Source of the DNA: Septoria linicola
Taxonomy: Eukaryota > Ascomycota > Dothideomycetes > Mycosphaerellales > Mycosphaerellaceae
Length of the DNA stretch: 64,000 nt
Assembly (NCBI GenBank): GCA_024114885.1
Contig: CP099423.1
Span: 372,001 to 436,000 of the forward strand
Direction of reading: 5' to 3'
In this document: positions 1-9,910 of the stretch, in pieces
How the letters are laid out: every line of letters begins with the position of its first letter
How positions within the stretch are numbered: the first letter of the stretch is position 1
The notes under the pieces: model-generated
Told to the model about the DNA's origin: nothing
The model's input: only the letters and a program-made list of their open reading frames with translations
The model's database searches: none
Translations under genes and position numbers: made by a program

Positions 1-796
1 AGCTTAAACTATTTCTTCTAGTTAGTTCTATCTAGGATTAGAATCCTTTAGCTCTTCTTGTCCTCTTAGTCTATTATAGAAATAGGTAAATAGAATAAAT
101 AATTAGTAGAATACTTTAGACTAGCTAAGAATTCTAGAGAAGAGTAATTTCTTATAATAGAGAGACTAGCTCTAAGAGATAGAGATTCCTCGTATTTAGA
201 AATTACTAAGACTTAGATCTTTCTCTCTTAGTAGAGTTTCTACTACTAGGTAGTAGGAAGGCTAGGTAGCCTCTTCTAACTCTAGTAATACTAGGTATAA
301 TAGTAGAGAACTAGGTAGGTATTAATAAAGTAGAAATATACTACTATCTTATAGAGATCTTTACTAACTTATATACTACTAGGTATAAACTAGCTTCGTT
401 AGTAATATAGTTAAGGAAACTTCTAGGCCCTAAATATTTTCTATAAACTATAAGAGATATAAGTAACCTATACTAATATAGGTTACTCCTATTTAGTATA
501 TAAACCTAAGCTTATAACCTATTAAAAGTAGAGAGCGTATTATATACTATATAATATTAAAGAGGATATAGCGTAGTAAAGAAGAATAGAGGATTAATCT
601 TAAACTAACTTATATATATAGTATAGTAGTAATATACTAGGAACTAAATATAAAGTTAATTAAGTTAGTTATCTAAGAAGAGAAGAAAGAGAAGTAAGAT
701 ATATCTCTTACTAAGCCTTAGGTAGATACCTTAGGTATCTAGAACTATACTTAAATACCTATATCTAGACTAACTATCTAGGATATATTCTTAATA
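1..796 (-). mobile_element. RIP-mutated Ty1/Copia element, 5' part, cut by the window edge
   Basis: Read on the minus strand, this stretch matches the leader and 5' LTR of the complete Copia element at 47824-48620 almost base for base, differing mainly by C-to-T and G-to-A transitions. The LTR corresponds to 520-796 and positions 1-519 are the primer-site and gag leader side; the rest lies outside the window. CA and TG dinucleotides are nearly absent while TA is very abundant, which is the RIP pattern. It is more heavily mutated than the copy at 47.8 kb. No coding capacity remains. Confidence 0.9.
520..796 (-). repeat. Copia LTR (RIP-mutated)
   Basis: This is about 277 bp and is the reverse complement of the 278-bp LTRs at 47824-48101 and 53845-54122. 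The ends read TATTAAAAG and CTTAATA, which are the RIP-altered forms of the TGTT...AACA termini. Confidence 0.88.
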
Positions 797-1040
797 TTAA
801 CTTATAATAACGATCGTAGGTCTAGAAATTATACTTATTTTAGACGAATTTATAAAGTAGTTTAATAGTACTATAATTACTATAACGCTTTATAGTATCG
901 GATATAGAGTCTATAGTAATACGTTAAGAGATATTTATATTATAAAGATAACGATTTACGTTATAAAGAGTAGTAGTATAGAAGGACGATTTGTTTATAA
1001 ATAGGAGTAAAGAGTCTATATATACTAAAAGTATTAGGTC
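797..1040. other. Unidentified AT-rich RIP remnant next to the Copia LTR
   Basis: This is TA-rich sequence almost without CA/TG and with CpG kept, so it shares the mutational signature of the transposons. I could not match it to the Gypsy, Copia or hAT elements in this window. It ends abruptly near 1040, where base composition returns to normal at an 8-T run. It is probably the element into which the Copia copy inserted. Confidence 0.6.
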
Positions 1041-1179
1041 ACGTGCCTGTTCTTTTTTTTAGCGTACTCTTAGCTAATTATTTTTGGACCCTGTTTTTTT
1101 CGAAGAGTAAGATAGACCTCGTAGACTCGGTCAATAAGCAGAGTTTGATCTGCCGAGATTATCAATCACATGATTGTGT

Positions 1180-1207
1180 CATGTGCCATGGAAGACCATG
1201 GCACGTG
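1180..1207. repeat. Inverted repeat (hairpin), 12-bp arms
   Basis: CATGTGCCATGG at 1180-1191 and CCATGGCACGTG at 1196-1207 pair with one mismatch around the 4-base loop AAGA. More CATGTGCC/GCACGTG words lie beside it. It could be a remnant transposon end or a regulatory palindrome; the sequence does not decide. Confidence 0.7.
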
Positions 1208-1228
1208 CCATGTGCCATTACAACACTA

Positions 1229-1456
1229 GGCACGCGCATGATACCACGGCACATTCGCTCTGCTCTACCAGCAACAGCTGTGCTGTACGGGCGATCTTGC
1301 CTCGTCCTTCAGACTAGTGAGAGGGAAGTGGTGGCATTGATACGAGGTCCGGAACATAAGGGTATTAGCTACAATGGGGGCACGCGCATGATACCACGGC
1401 ACATTCGCTCTGCTCTACCAGCAACAACTGTGCTGTACGGGCGATCTTGCCTCGTC
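1229..1456. repeat. Two 78-bp direct repeats, 1229-1306 and 1379-1456
   Basis: The two copies begin GGCACGCGCATG and end TTGCCTCGTC. They differ at one position (CAGCTG versus CAACTG) and are separated by 72 bp of unrelated sequence. They are not RIP-mutated. Near-identity implies a recent local duplication or the two ends of a small element. Confidence 0.9.
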
Positions 1457-1778
1457 GAGTAGTGTCTGGCACGGAGAGTTTCGAATGCTATTTCCTAACA
1501 CGGCAAGTCATGCTATAGCTTTCAGCTCGCGCGTACTGACTTATTCTAGGTGATGGCGATGATAAATTTTGCTTGCTAGCCTCTTATAACGCATGGGAGA
1601 GAGGTGTAGATATTCGGCAGGTCTATGGTGGCAAGCAGGGGCAGCAAATTCTGGCAGAGGTTATATTTCGCTAGATCTGCCACATTCATCAGTTCGACAT
1701 CAAGCATCTCCTGTCGGTTTGAAGCATCACTTCCAACAACATCTCGCTCAAGAGTCAATCCAAATTCCAACAGTCATC

Positions 1779-2205
1779 ATGAAGAGCTCCCTCATCCTCG
1801 CAACTCTCGCCACTCTGGCTTTCGGCAGTGCCATCGCCCCACAAGCCCAAGACGACAACTCCATCGCCCGCCGCGCTCTCAACGGTCTGTACCACTCAAC
1901 ACCTCCATCCACTCTGCCACGACACATACTAACCCCCATTTCCTCCCTCAGGCCGCGACCCCCTCGCCGCCGATGCAGCCTCCAACCTCGTCGCCCGACA
2001 AGCTTGGGCCGACAGCGATTTTTTGGAAGTCTCCCTCGAGGATGGCAGCAAGCGATACATCACGTATGGAGCGCTTAGGAGAAATGGCATTCCGTGCTTA
2101 AGAAGGGGAAATAGCTTTTTCAATTGTCGTCCTTCAGAGCCGGCGAATGAGTGGCACAGGGGTTGTTCGGCTATCACTAGGTGTAGGGCTGTTAATGTTT
2201 CTTGA
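1779..2205 (+). CDS. Secreted RALF-like peptide precursor A
   Basis: Two exons, 1779-1884 and 1952-2205, are joined across a 67-bp intron (GTCTGT...CTCAG, branch ACTAAC) and give 119 residues. Residues 1-20 form a signal peptide (MKSSLILATLATLAFGSAIA). A short pro-region follows with an ARRAL site near residue 32. The C-terminal 50 residues carry the RALF signature: a YITYG motif, then cysteines in the spacing C-x9-C-x12-C-x5-C with NCRP, RGCS and ITRCR. This is the spacing of plant RALF hormones, which bind the FERONIA-type receptor kinases and raise extracellular pH. A Lys-Arg pair sits directly before YITYG and could be the Kex2 cleavage site releasing the mature peptide. RALF homologues are known in some plant-pathogenic fungi; here the role as a host-hormone mimic is inferred. 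The start was chosen because it gives the signal peptide. Confidence 0.9.
1885..1951 (+). other. Intron of RALF-like gene A
   Basis: The 5' site is GTCTGT, the branch is CTAAC at about 1928-1932, and the acceptor is CCTCAG. Its position (after the N-terminal region, phase 1) is the same as in the second RALF-like gene, which supports both models. Confidence 0.85.
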
Positions 2206-3107
2206 ATGCGAAGGGAGTTTGGATAGCTGAGTGGGTTTGGTAGTAATCTACGTACGAGGTTCGATGCATTTGGAAGAACAGAAATCGAGGCATTAAGGTA
2301 TCGATCCTAGTGATACGTGAGCATAAGTGCCGAAGATCTGCTGATGACCACAGCATGGATGAGCCTTTCTCGTTGGTATTCCCAGTCTGTGATCCAAATT
2401 CAGATGGCTCTGCTCAAACGGCCCAATAACATATCACTGCGTGGCGGCTCTCGTATCAAGCGCTTAGCCAGCTTCGTATAGCTCTCGCTAAGTGGATACC
2501 AACACTAGGATCTGCGGATGTCTTCTTTTCTTGCTCCTCGCGCACGCGATGTTCTGGAAGCATGTAGATCGTCCGTTCTCGAGGCTGAGCGACTTTCGTT
2601 TGGGAAAGCCCTGTACACGACAAGATTCAGACATGCGATCCCTTAGATCTTGTATCGTATGGCTTACATGTCAGATCTGCATCACCACGTCAGCCTCACT
2701 CGAGCACTGTGGCTTCAGCGGGCCCTATAGACTATTCGATCGAACTATCTAGCGTCCTGCCAAATTGGGTGCTGAGTCATGTGCGAGGGACAAGTTAGTT
2801 AGGATGCCTGACCACTCTGACTGCGGAGAGGCAGTAAACTTCAACAACTTCTTCCTCTTTGGGCAGAGCGACATAGCAAGGATGTACTTTCCGGGTACAT
2901 GTTGTTTGTTCATCACAGCCACTGTAGATACGAGAATGCGATGTGATGGTTATGCTATTCTGAAATACGAAACAATGCTGCTGTGTCGATAGGCAGAGTA
3001 TATAACTTGGCTCGTGCGACACTCATGTGTCGAAATGTCACCAAGCTGATCAACACTTACAGACTCCAACCGACCAAGAAGCAGAACAAACGAATGAATC
3101 AAACACA
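2206..3107. other. Intergenic region between the two RALF-like genes
   Basis: There is no gene I can support over 900 bp. A TATATAA sequence at 2999-3005 lies about 105 bp before the ATG of the second RALF-like gene and is a plausible TATA box. Confidence 0.6.
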
Positions 3108-3542
3108 ATGACGAGAGTAATCCTTCTCGCAGCCCTGGCGACACTGGCTCTGGATGGTGTTCTTCCCGCGTTGCAAGACGATCACTCTCTTGCCGTTGAG
3201 GAGGCCAATGGTTAGTATTGATATACCAGTCCAGCATCAACCAAAGGACAAGCTTATTCTGATCTCCTACTAGCGGGAGGCTTGTTAGCTGGCGCCGGAG
3301 TGCCCCAATTAGTCGAACGAGGCGACCCGATCGTCTACAAGAACAGCGATACTGTCGCGGTAATCATGAGGGACGGCACAAAGCGATACGTGAACTACGG
3401 CGTTCTTGTGAAGAACGGCATTCCGTGCGATCAGCACGATAACCACTTTGCCAATTGCCGTGTTGGGACGCCTGCGAATGCATGGAAACGTGGTTGCTCG
3501 GCTGTTGAGCGCTGCAGGGCTGCGAATGAGGAGTCTACCTGA
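3108..3542 (+). CDS. Secreted RALF-like peptide precursor B
   Basis: Exons 3108-3210 and 3274-3542 give 123 residues, with an intron at 3211-3273 (GTTAGT...TACTAG). A signal peptide covers about residues 1-20, followed by an acidic pro-region. The C-terminal domain aligns without gaps to gene A: KR before YVNYG, NGIPC, then the same C-x9-C-x12-C-x5-C spacing with NCRVG, RGCS and ERCR. The copy is diverged: YVNYG replaces the YITYG form, the RR-x-L site is missing, and the residues between the first two cysteines are acidic/His-rich instead of basic. It lies 0.9 kb downstream on the same strand, so the pair arose by tandem duplication. Receptor specificity may differ; this is inference. Confidence 0.88.
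3211..3273 (+). other. Intron of RALF-like gene B
   Basis: The 63-bp intron runs from GTTAGT to CTACTAG, in the same phase and relative place as the intron of gene A. Splicing joins the signal/pro-region to the RALF domain in frame. Confidence 0.85.
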
Positions 3543-4387
3543 GTCAGGAGGGTGCGTGCTGGAGGTTGGCGTGGCTGTGGCCGTCACTGGATCTTGGACA
3601 TTGAGAGGAAATCAACCTGACAATCTAGACTTCAAGGACTTTCAACAGCTTCAGATGTATCGCTCGTCATGTATGTCGGAGAGATCGTTCATCGTTCTAG
3701 GATACCTTCTCTTGGCTATTGAACTGCCTCCAGTATCGAGATCGAACCGGAACTTGTACCAGAAGTCTTCGATGAGAGGACGACCTGCTAGACTTGGTCA
3801 CAGATGTAGAAAAGGATGACTGGCTAGCTTAATGCATTTGATAAGCATGGTTAAGTACTAACAAGCACCTTGGGGGAGCTTGCTTCGACTCGCTCCAGCT
3901 GAGATACATAGCTCGGGAGATCGTCCCATCAAGACACTTAGGCTGTAGCAGGACCGAGTGCCGTTCCTTCTCCAGTCTCTAAGCCTAGCTCAATGGTGAT
4001 GCTCCATCGAAGGCTCCCGGTCTATGCTTTCATAAGTCCTGAAAGTGGGCCGTGCGCCAAGGCCCTCCAGCTTCCGAGTGAAGTTGCAAACGACGAATGA
4101 TCGTGACACAAATGAGACTAGAAGATGTGTACAGCCCGTCGTTTGTATCGTTTCGGTCGTATTCGTCGTTTCCACCTGTACTGACGTGCACGGTATACAT
4201 CAAAGAGGAAATGTAAAGGATTGTCGTGAGAACAAAGCCTGAACGAATACGAAAACTGTTGCCTGCTGTCTGGCGACTTCTGGTAGCAGTACGATGTAGC
4301 ATATAAGATAATGCTGAGCCTTGAATTGGTCAGAGAAGCACCTGAGCAGACTACCATCGCTAACAACAGCGTCGACCGAAGGTCAAG
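3543..4387. other. Intergenic region
   Basis: No supported gene. Short overlapping frames on both strands have no recognisable features. It separates the RALF-like pair from the tannase gene. Confidence 0.6.
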
Positions 4388-5930
4388 ATGCGACATATAC
4401 TCCAGAAAGCAGCCATGTTCGCAGGCTTGTCAACTCAAGCTCACAGTACTCGCTGCTCTCCAGACACATTCGGCTTCCCATCAATTGAAGGACTGCGATG
4501 GCTCGGTACCACCGCAAACGGCGAGCTCAACTACACGCGAACCTCCCTACTACCAGGCACCTTGGATGCCCGGAGTCACACTGTCGATTTCTGCAACGTT
4601 ACTGTGTCTTACAGATGTCGGTTGGAACGATACGGTCAACGTCAGGGTGTGGCTTCCTTTCGAAGACTGGAACGGAAGACTCTGGGCCCTTGGAGGTGGT
4701 GGCTACAGTTCCAGCTTCGGTGTGTTGTACCTTACTCAAGCTGTGGCCAAGGGCTATGCAGCTATTGCGACCGACTCTGGTCATGAGTCGGGAATTGAGA
4801 CTGCTATGAGGCTCGACTGGGCTCTCTCCAGCCCTGGCAATGCCAACGTAGAGCTCATCGAAGACTTGGCTTACAAAGCTCTTGACTCACTCGCAGCCAT
4901 CGGAAAGAACACGACAGAATCATTCTATGCTCAAGCTCCAGCGTATTCGTACTTTAGTGGTTGCTCTGGAGGTGGAAGGCAAGCTATGACCATTGCTCAG
5001 AGATATCCTAGCGACTTTGATGGAATCCTTGCTGTCGCTCCAGCCATCGATATCTCGAGTCTCATCCCTGCTGCGTACTGGCCGAAGCAGGTCGCTAAGG
5101 GTCTGGACTACTATCCAGAATCCTGCGAAGTCGAGACGTTCACTCAAGCGGCACTTGATGCATGCGATGGACTTGACGGAATCGTGGATGGAATCATCTC
5201 GCAACCTCTGCGTTGCAATTTCACTGCAGCTTCGGTTGTCGGGAAGCAGTACTCATGCAATGGCACCAACTCGACGCTTCCTTCCCAGACAGCTCAGATT
5301 GTGCAAGCTGCTTCGGATGGTCCTACGAGCTTCCAGCATGGCATCTCGGCTCCTGGTATCAGTCTGGACGCCAATCTGAGTGCCACATACATCGTGCCGG
5401 CGAACAGCAGTGCCGATTCTGACCTCCTCTCGGGATGGTTTGAGGTTCTGATCGCTAAGAACGACTCATCTTTCTCTCGTGATGCGCTGACAGATGACGA
5501 CTTCTTTCAAGCACTCTACCAGTCCCGACAAGAATATTTCGGCTCTCTCGATGCGCACGATCCGCTTCTCACCAGCCTTCGTGAGTCAGGAACTAAACTC
5601 CTCAATTGGCAAGGCATGGCAGACGAAACGATTCCTGTGAAGATCAACACCCGATACTACGACCAAGTCTTGGCTGTCAGCCCAGAAGGCGTGCAGGACT
5701 ACTATCGCTTCTTCGAGGCGCCGGGCGTCGGTCATTGCTATGGTGGAGAAGGAGCATTGCCCGCACAGGCGTTCGACCAGTTGAGAGCCTGGGTGGAGAA
5801 TGGAACTGTGCCAGAAGTGTTGTATGCCACGAAAGAGAATGAGACGAGGACGCTGTGTCCATATCCTGGGGTGCAGACTTTGGTTGGGTACGGAGATTAT
5901 GGCGAAGCAAAGTTCGATTGCAGAGCGTAG
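4388..5930 (+). pseudogene. Tannase / feruloyl esterase family protein, frameshifted
   Basis: From about 4611 to 5930 the frame encodes a clear tannase-family (PF07519) alpha/beta hydrolase: NDTVNVRVWLP, WNGR, the nucleophile GCSGGGRQA, YPSDFDGI, the acid region near GMADET, and GHCYGG, i.e. the CS-D-HC arrangement. These secreted enzymes cleave plant phenolic esters. The matching N-terminus (CSPDTF..FPSI, then HTVDFCNVTVSY) is in another frame starting with ATG at 4388. The two frames meet at TCTTACAGATG (4607-4617) with two bases missing; no intron of plausible size fits. An ATG at 4311 opens the downstream frame but gives a nonsense N-terminus. Either the gene is broken by a 2-bp deletion or this is a local sequence error. 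Family call is firm, loss of function likely. Confidence 0.82.
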
Positions 5931-6090
5931 AGCTAGGCTAGATCTGGTAGTAAGGCTAAGCTCCTGTTAGCGACATGCTTCAGATCCAGTTAATAGCAAG
6001 ACTGCAGAAAATCGGGTGAGCGAATATCTGCTTTTTGCCTTGTTCTTCCTCTCCATCGCACCCAGGTACTGACTCGCAATTTGCTTGCAC

Positions 6091-7418
6091 CTATGTGCTC
6101 TCGTCATTGTCGACGTTGCCTCTATAGTCATGGCACAGCCAAGCCGCCGACTCCAGAATCTCCTTCGCAGACTCACGTCGCTTAGGGTCAAGCTCAAGCA
6201 ATGACCTGGTGAGCGCCACAAGTTTGGGCGCTTCTTGTTCTGGCAAGATCGAGAATCTCATTTCGAGAAAGACAGCAGTCTTCAGCTCCAGCTTCGCGAT
6301 GTTCCCGTTTTCATCGAACCACTCTTGAGCACCTGGCAATTTCGCATTCGCGAGGAGATGCGAAGGAAAGGAGCCGAGCAAAGCATTCATCTCCTCAAGA
6401 TGACTCTTGGTGCTGTATTCTCCAGACTCACAGCAATCGAACATGTATTATCCAAAGATGAGCTCAGGCAGGAGCGCACCGAGGTTCCACAAATCGACTT
6501 TCGGTCCCAAGGAGCGTGGAGAATGACTTCAGGTGCTCGCAGGAGTCTGGGCTGGTTATGGTCGGTGAGATGCTTGTTGGTCCAGCTGGCTACACCCCAG
6601 TCGGCTAGAGCGACATCGAGTTTCATGCGATTAAAGCCGTCTTCGAAGTAGTGGTCTTTGAGACTACGGCTCGGCACGATTGAGTACTCTTCGGACTGGC
6701 TTGCAAGATTGGCGATGTCTGAAGCTGTATCATCGAGGAACTTCGGAATGCAGGATACATCCGGTAGCTTGACCATGATGTTGGATTGCTTGATATCTGC
6801 AAGTCTGTCAGCCTCCTTCTCTCGTGATGATACTGGCTTGAAAGAGAGCTCATACCAGTATGAATGACCCCACAAGCATGAGCGCAATCTATAGCTTGCA
6901 ACAGCTGGTATGTAAAACTTTGGACGAGTGGACCTGGAATGCCGCCTTCGAACCAATCTGTGAATGTCACCAAGCTCTCAGCCATGACACCGAAGACAAG
7001 ACAGATGTGCATTCCATTGGGACCCTTGTGTTTGAAGGAGTCTTCCAGCATAGTCATGTGCTCATAATCAGCATGATTGTACCCCTCAGTCTTGAGGTGC
7101 TTGAGTATCTGGAGCTCAAAGACGTCGTATCCAGCTCCATAGCATTCTGCGCTCAGAACTTTCATGGCCCAGAAGCTGTGGTCACTGCGACAGTGTCAGC
7201 ACATAGATGACAAAGGGTCCTCAGGGTAAAGCATACTCCTGCCTCTCAACCAGCCAGACCGTAGAATACTGTCCGTGGCCAAGTTTTCTCAATACCCGAT
7301 ACTTGGTTGCATAGACCTCTCCGAGCCGCACGTGATGGAAGCCGCCTTGACAATATTTGTTGATGCTTTCCTCGTTGCTCGGTGAAGCAACTCTAACGAC
7401 GTCTGAATCTGCGGACAT
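6091..7418 (-). pseudogene. SRPK-like serine/threonine kinase, broken
   Basis: The ATG at 7418 opens a kinase with the glycine loop LGHGQYSTVW. Introns at 7185-7236 (52 bp) and 6797-6855 (59 bp) splice to FWAMKVL (catalytic lysine), then GVIHTDIKQSNI (catalytic loop) and LADWG (metal-binding Asp), RAPEVIL, and a C-lobe ending at 6091. This order matches the SR-protein kinase family as found in fungal accessory genomes. Two lesions interrupt it. One base is missing near 6499, so that VDLWNLG is read in a shifted frame. A TAA then stands at 6448-6450 within ELIFG-stop-YMFDCC. It is probably inactive. The intact relative lies at 20948-22366. Confidence 0.8.
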
Positions 7419-9603
7419 CGTAAAGTGCGGGAGAGTAAAGAACTCAAAGAAGCATCAGCGAGCTGAGCATGGCTCGATTATATTCGATCTGGGTGCAACC
7501 ATGTCCCAGCACAAACGCTTCACTGTGAGACATTCAAGTCGGGTCCCGCATGTTGTGTAACAGAAGCTGCAAGGCTCCGCGGCGCAGGCACGCAGCCTAC
7601 ACGAGTCTGAACCAGCCTTTCCGCACAGCTGTCACCTACGAGCGATCTCGCCACCACTTGCCAGCCGGTGAAACTGCAACACTCATCCACGGTTGAGACC
7701 TCACTCCTGACTATGCTCTGGCTCTGACTCTGACAATTTTCCGGTTGTCGCTGTAACGACGAATGGGCCTGATCCGAAACGAGGACTGGTATGTCAATTG
7801 CCTCTGTAGATATGTCTTGTCGTAACGTGGGCACCGTAGTACCTGAAGACGACCGCCGGAGTTCCACTGCTCGATATTATTAGTGAGACATGATTCAGTG
7901 CGGTTCCAAAGGACCTCTCACGGGACGGATTTGATGAAGGCCTCATTTACACGTCGCGCGCCAAGGTTGCCATTCTGTACGAAAGCCTTGGTTTCTTCTT
8001 CCACGGAATTAGTGCGTTCACTCCTCCTGGCAGTCGTGACCATGATGTCCTGCATCAAAGTTTGGTGTCTCATGGTAACGTGCCAGCAACACGCAAGAGC
8101 AGTGCGAGTCAAGGTTTCAAGGAGGATGATCTGAAGTGAAAGCTCACACAGCATGAGCGTCGATTCAATGCCTTCTATACTTGCTGAAGAGGTTTCCGTT
8201 GCCATATATAGACCAGCGTCAAAAGCGACGTGAAACACGTGGAGAGACACCGCGAGGAGCAGCTCAAAATAGTAAGATGTCCATGGATGATTTCGAATCA
8301 AGACATGTCTATGAGAGGCTGATTATAGCTGGCAAGGTGTTACTGCTGCCCGGGGCTGAGGCAGCGGCACGATAGGATCTCTGGCTCAGGCAGGGAGAGA
8401 TCCAGAAGAACACAAGACTCGCTCCCACCAATGAGTACGGCATGATTCCACGTAATTGCAGGAGAATGAAGTTGTATATTGTCTTGTGTTTTGTCAAATG
8501 TTGAGCCCATGGCCAGTCGGAGCTAGGTGAGGTCTCAAAAGCAGCCTAAATGTGGTAGAATGTAGCCAGAGCCATGAGACCTAGCGCACTGACATGCCTC
8601 GAGTCTCATGCAGAAGACGAGAGCATCTCTTCTCGGGAGAATGCTCTGATAGTTATTGCCACTGAGGAGATTGGTGGCATATGATCGATCGAATGCTCGA
8701 GGTTTGCTCTGCATTGGTGGCAGACTTGATGTCGAACAGCTCAGACTGTAGGGAGCGTGCATGAGTACGCCTAAATGTGGTTTTGCACGAGTGAGACGCA
8801 TTTGCCTCGCCTCAGACTTTGTAGACAGAGTATTGCGAAAGCTTGCAGTTTGTCCAGATCGAGGCCTGGTACGGAGGTACCTTACGTGCTATCGAAGGCC
8901 AATGAACCGACCAAAGCTGGCTGGGACGCCCCATTGTCGTCTTGTCGCTTCGGAATGTGCATCATCATCTGTGGAGAGTCCAAAGGAGCTGGGGAGTTGG
9001 AGAGCGGCGATTTGGTCAAAAGTCCAGCTCGGGCCGGTCACCCAATTTGGCCTTGCTGGTTCCTTAACTTCTGCTTTCCTTTCCCCTTCATCTGACGTGT
9101 ATCAGTCACGATGCCAGGAACGCCAATGTCGTGATACAACAGAAACGGGAACCTCCTAGCGAGGTCTCAGAGCATCGATGGGCGAGCTGATCATGACTAG
9201 AAATGTGAGCTAGCGTATCTTGGCCCCAAGCCAGCTAGACTCACAACTGTAGACCTGCTCTCTAGGATTGCCTGCATGCACAAGCGAAGCGAATAGAGTG
9301 AATCAAACATTGAGTCACAGTGAATAGTGAGGGCCAACGAGGTGGAGGTAGGTCGAAGTGCCACAACGTAAGACTTTTAGATACTTCTCGAAGCCATATA
9401 TCGGTAAGCCCGACCTGGACACACGCTACGATAAATGGCTATCCGTACCTTGCAACAATCGTCAAGATGGATGCTGATGACCGATAGATGCCGTCTTCAT
9501 TCAAGAGTAATAAGTATAAATCTGCTTGAGAGGTGCATCCAGATAGACCCCAGCACGATTTCATAGCCTTGAAGACATCCACTCCCTCACCTAGAGCCTC
9601 ATC
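7419..9603. other. 2.2-kb intergenic region
   Basis: No gene is supported. Frames of 60-132 codons occur on both strands but lack ATG starts, domains, or spliceable extensions. A TATAAA at 9515-9520 lies about 85 bp before the next start codon. Confidence 0.55.
9515..9520 (+). promoter_or_regulatory. Probable TATA box of small secreted peptide gene 1
   Basis: TATAAA lies 84 bp upstream of the ATG at 9604. The paralogue at 10439 has CTATAAGA about 90 bp upstream of its ATG, so the spacing is conserved. Confidence 0.5.
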
Positions 9604-9910
9604 ATGAACACTCTCTCAATCTTCGCAGCCATCATCGCTCTCGCGGCCAGCGTGATAGCAGACCCAGTCTCTCCACGAGGCCAAATGGACGCCATTTTCA
9701 ACAAGAGGCAGAATTGTTTGGGTCAATGACCAGATGGCGTAGGTCTCCGCCGAGCAATAAATGCGAGAGATGTTATAGTTGACAATCCTTTTGTAGACTC
9801 AAGTATGGTGCTACTGCGGCACGATCGCTACTTGTGAAGGAGGTCAGCAGGTGCAATGTGTAAGTTCGAAAGAAGAGATGTGTAAATATCAGGCTGACGG
9901 CATGCAGTAA
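9604..9910 (+). pseudogene. Small secreted cysteine-rich peptide 1, interrupted by a stop
   Basis: It starts with a signal peptide (MNTLSIFAAIIALAASVIA), a short pro-segment and a Kex2-like KR at about residues 34-35, then a cysteine-containing peptide. Two introns, 9739-9796 (GTAGGT...TTGTAG) and 9860-9907 (GTAAGT...TGCAG), leave TAA at 9908-9910. Structure and intron places match the gene at 10439. An in-frame TGA at 9727-9729 stops translation after about 41 residues, before the first intron and before three of the four cysteines (QVWCYC..., CEGG..., QC). The intact paralogue has a Pro codon near this place. It is either a recent null allele or a truncated peptide. Function unknown; it may be an effector. 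Confidence 0.72.

Larger units (their letters stand above)
1041..1778. other. Intergenic stretch with direct repeats and a hairpin, upstream of the first RALF-like gene
   Basis: This is normal-composition DNA between the RIP-mutated block and the first secreted peptide gene. It holds the 78-bp direct repeats and the hairpin listed separately. Reading frames that cross it contain the repeat twice and have no recognisable domain, so I call no gene. The 3' part should contain the promoter of the RALF-like gene; I saw no clear TATA box. Confidence 0.6.

Noticed and set aside
1043..1462. 139-codon open frame across the direct repeats
   Set aside because: The protein contains the 78-bp repeat twice, has no signal or domain, and starts at the RIP boundary; repeat-driven frame.
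1593..2101. Long plus-strand frames overlapping the first RALF-like gene
   Set aside because: They read through the intron in wrong frames; the spliced model gives signal peptide plus RALF domain.
7520..7867. 115-codon minus-strand frame
   Set aside because: Starts with a non-ATG codon, no domain, low-complexity Gln/Ser composition.
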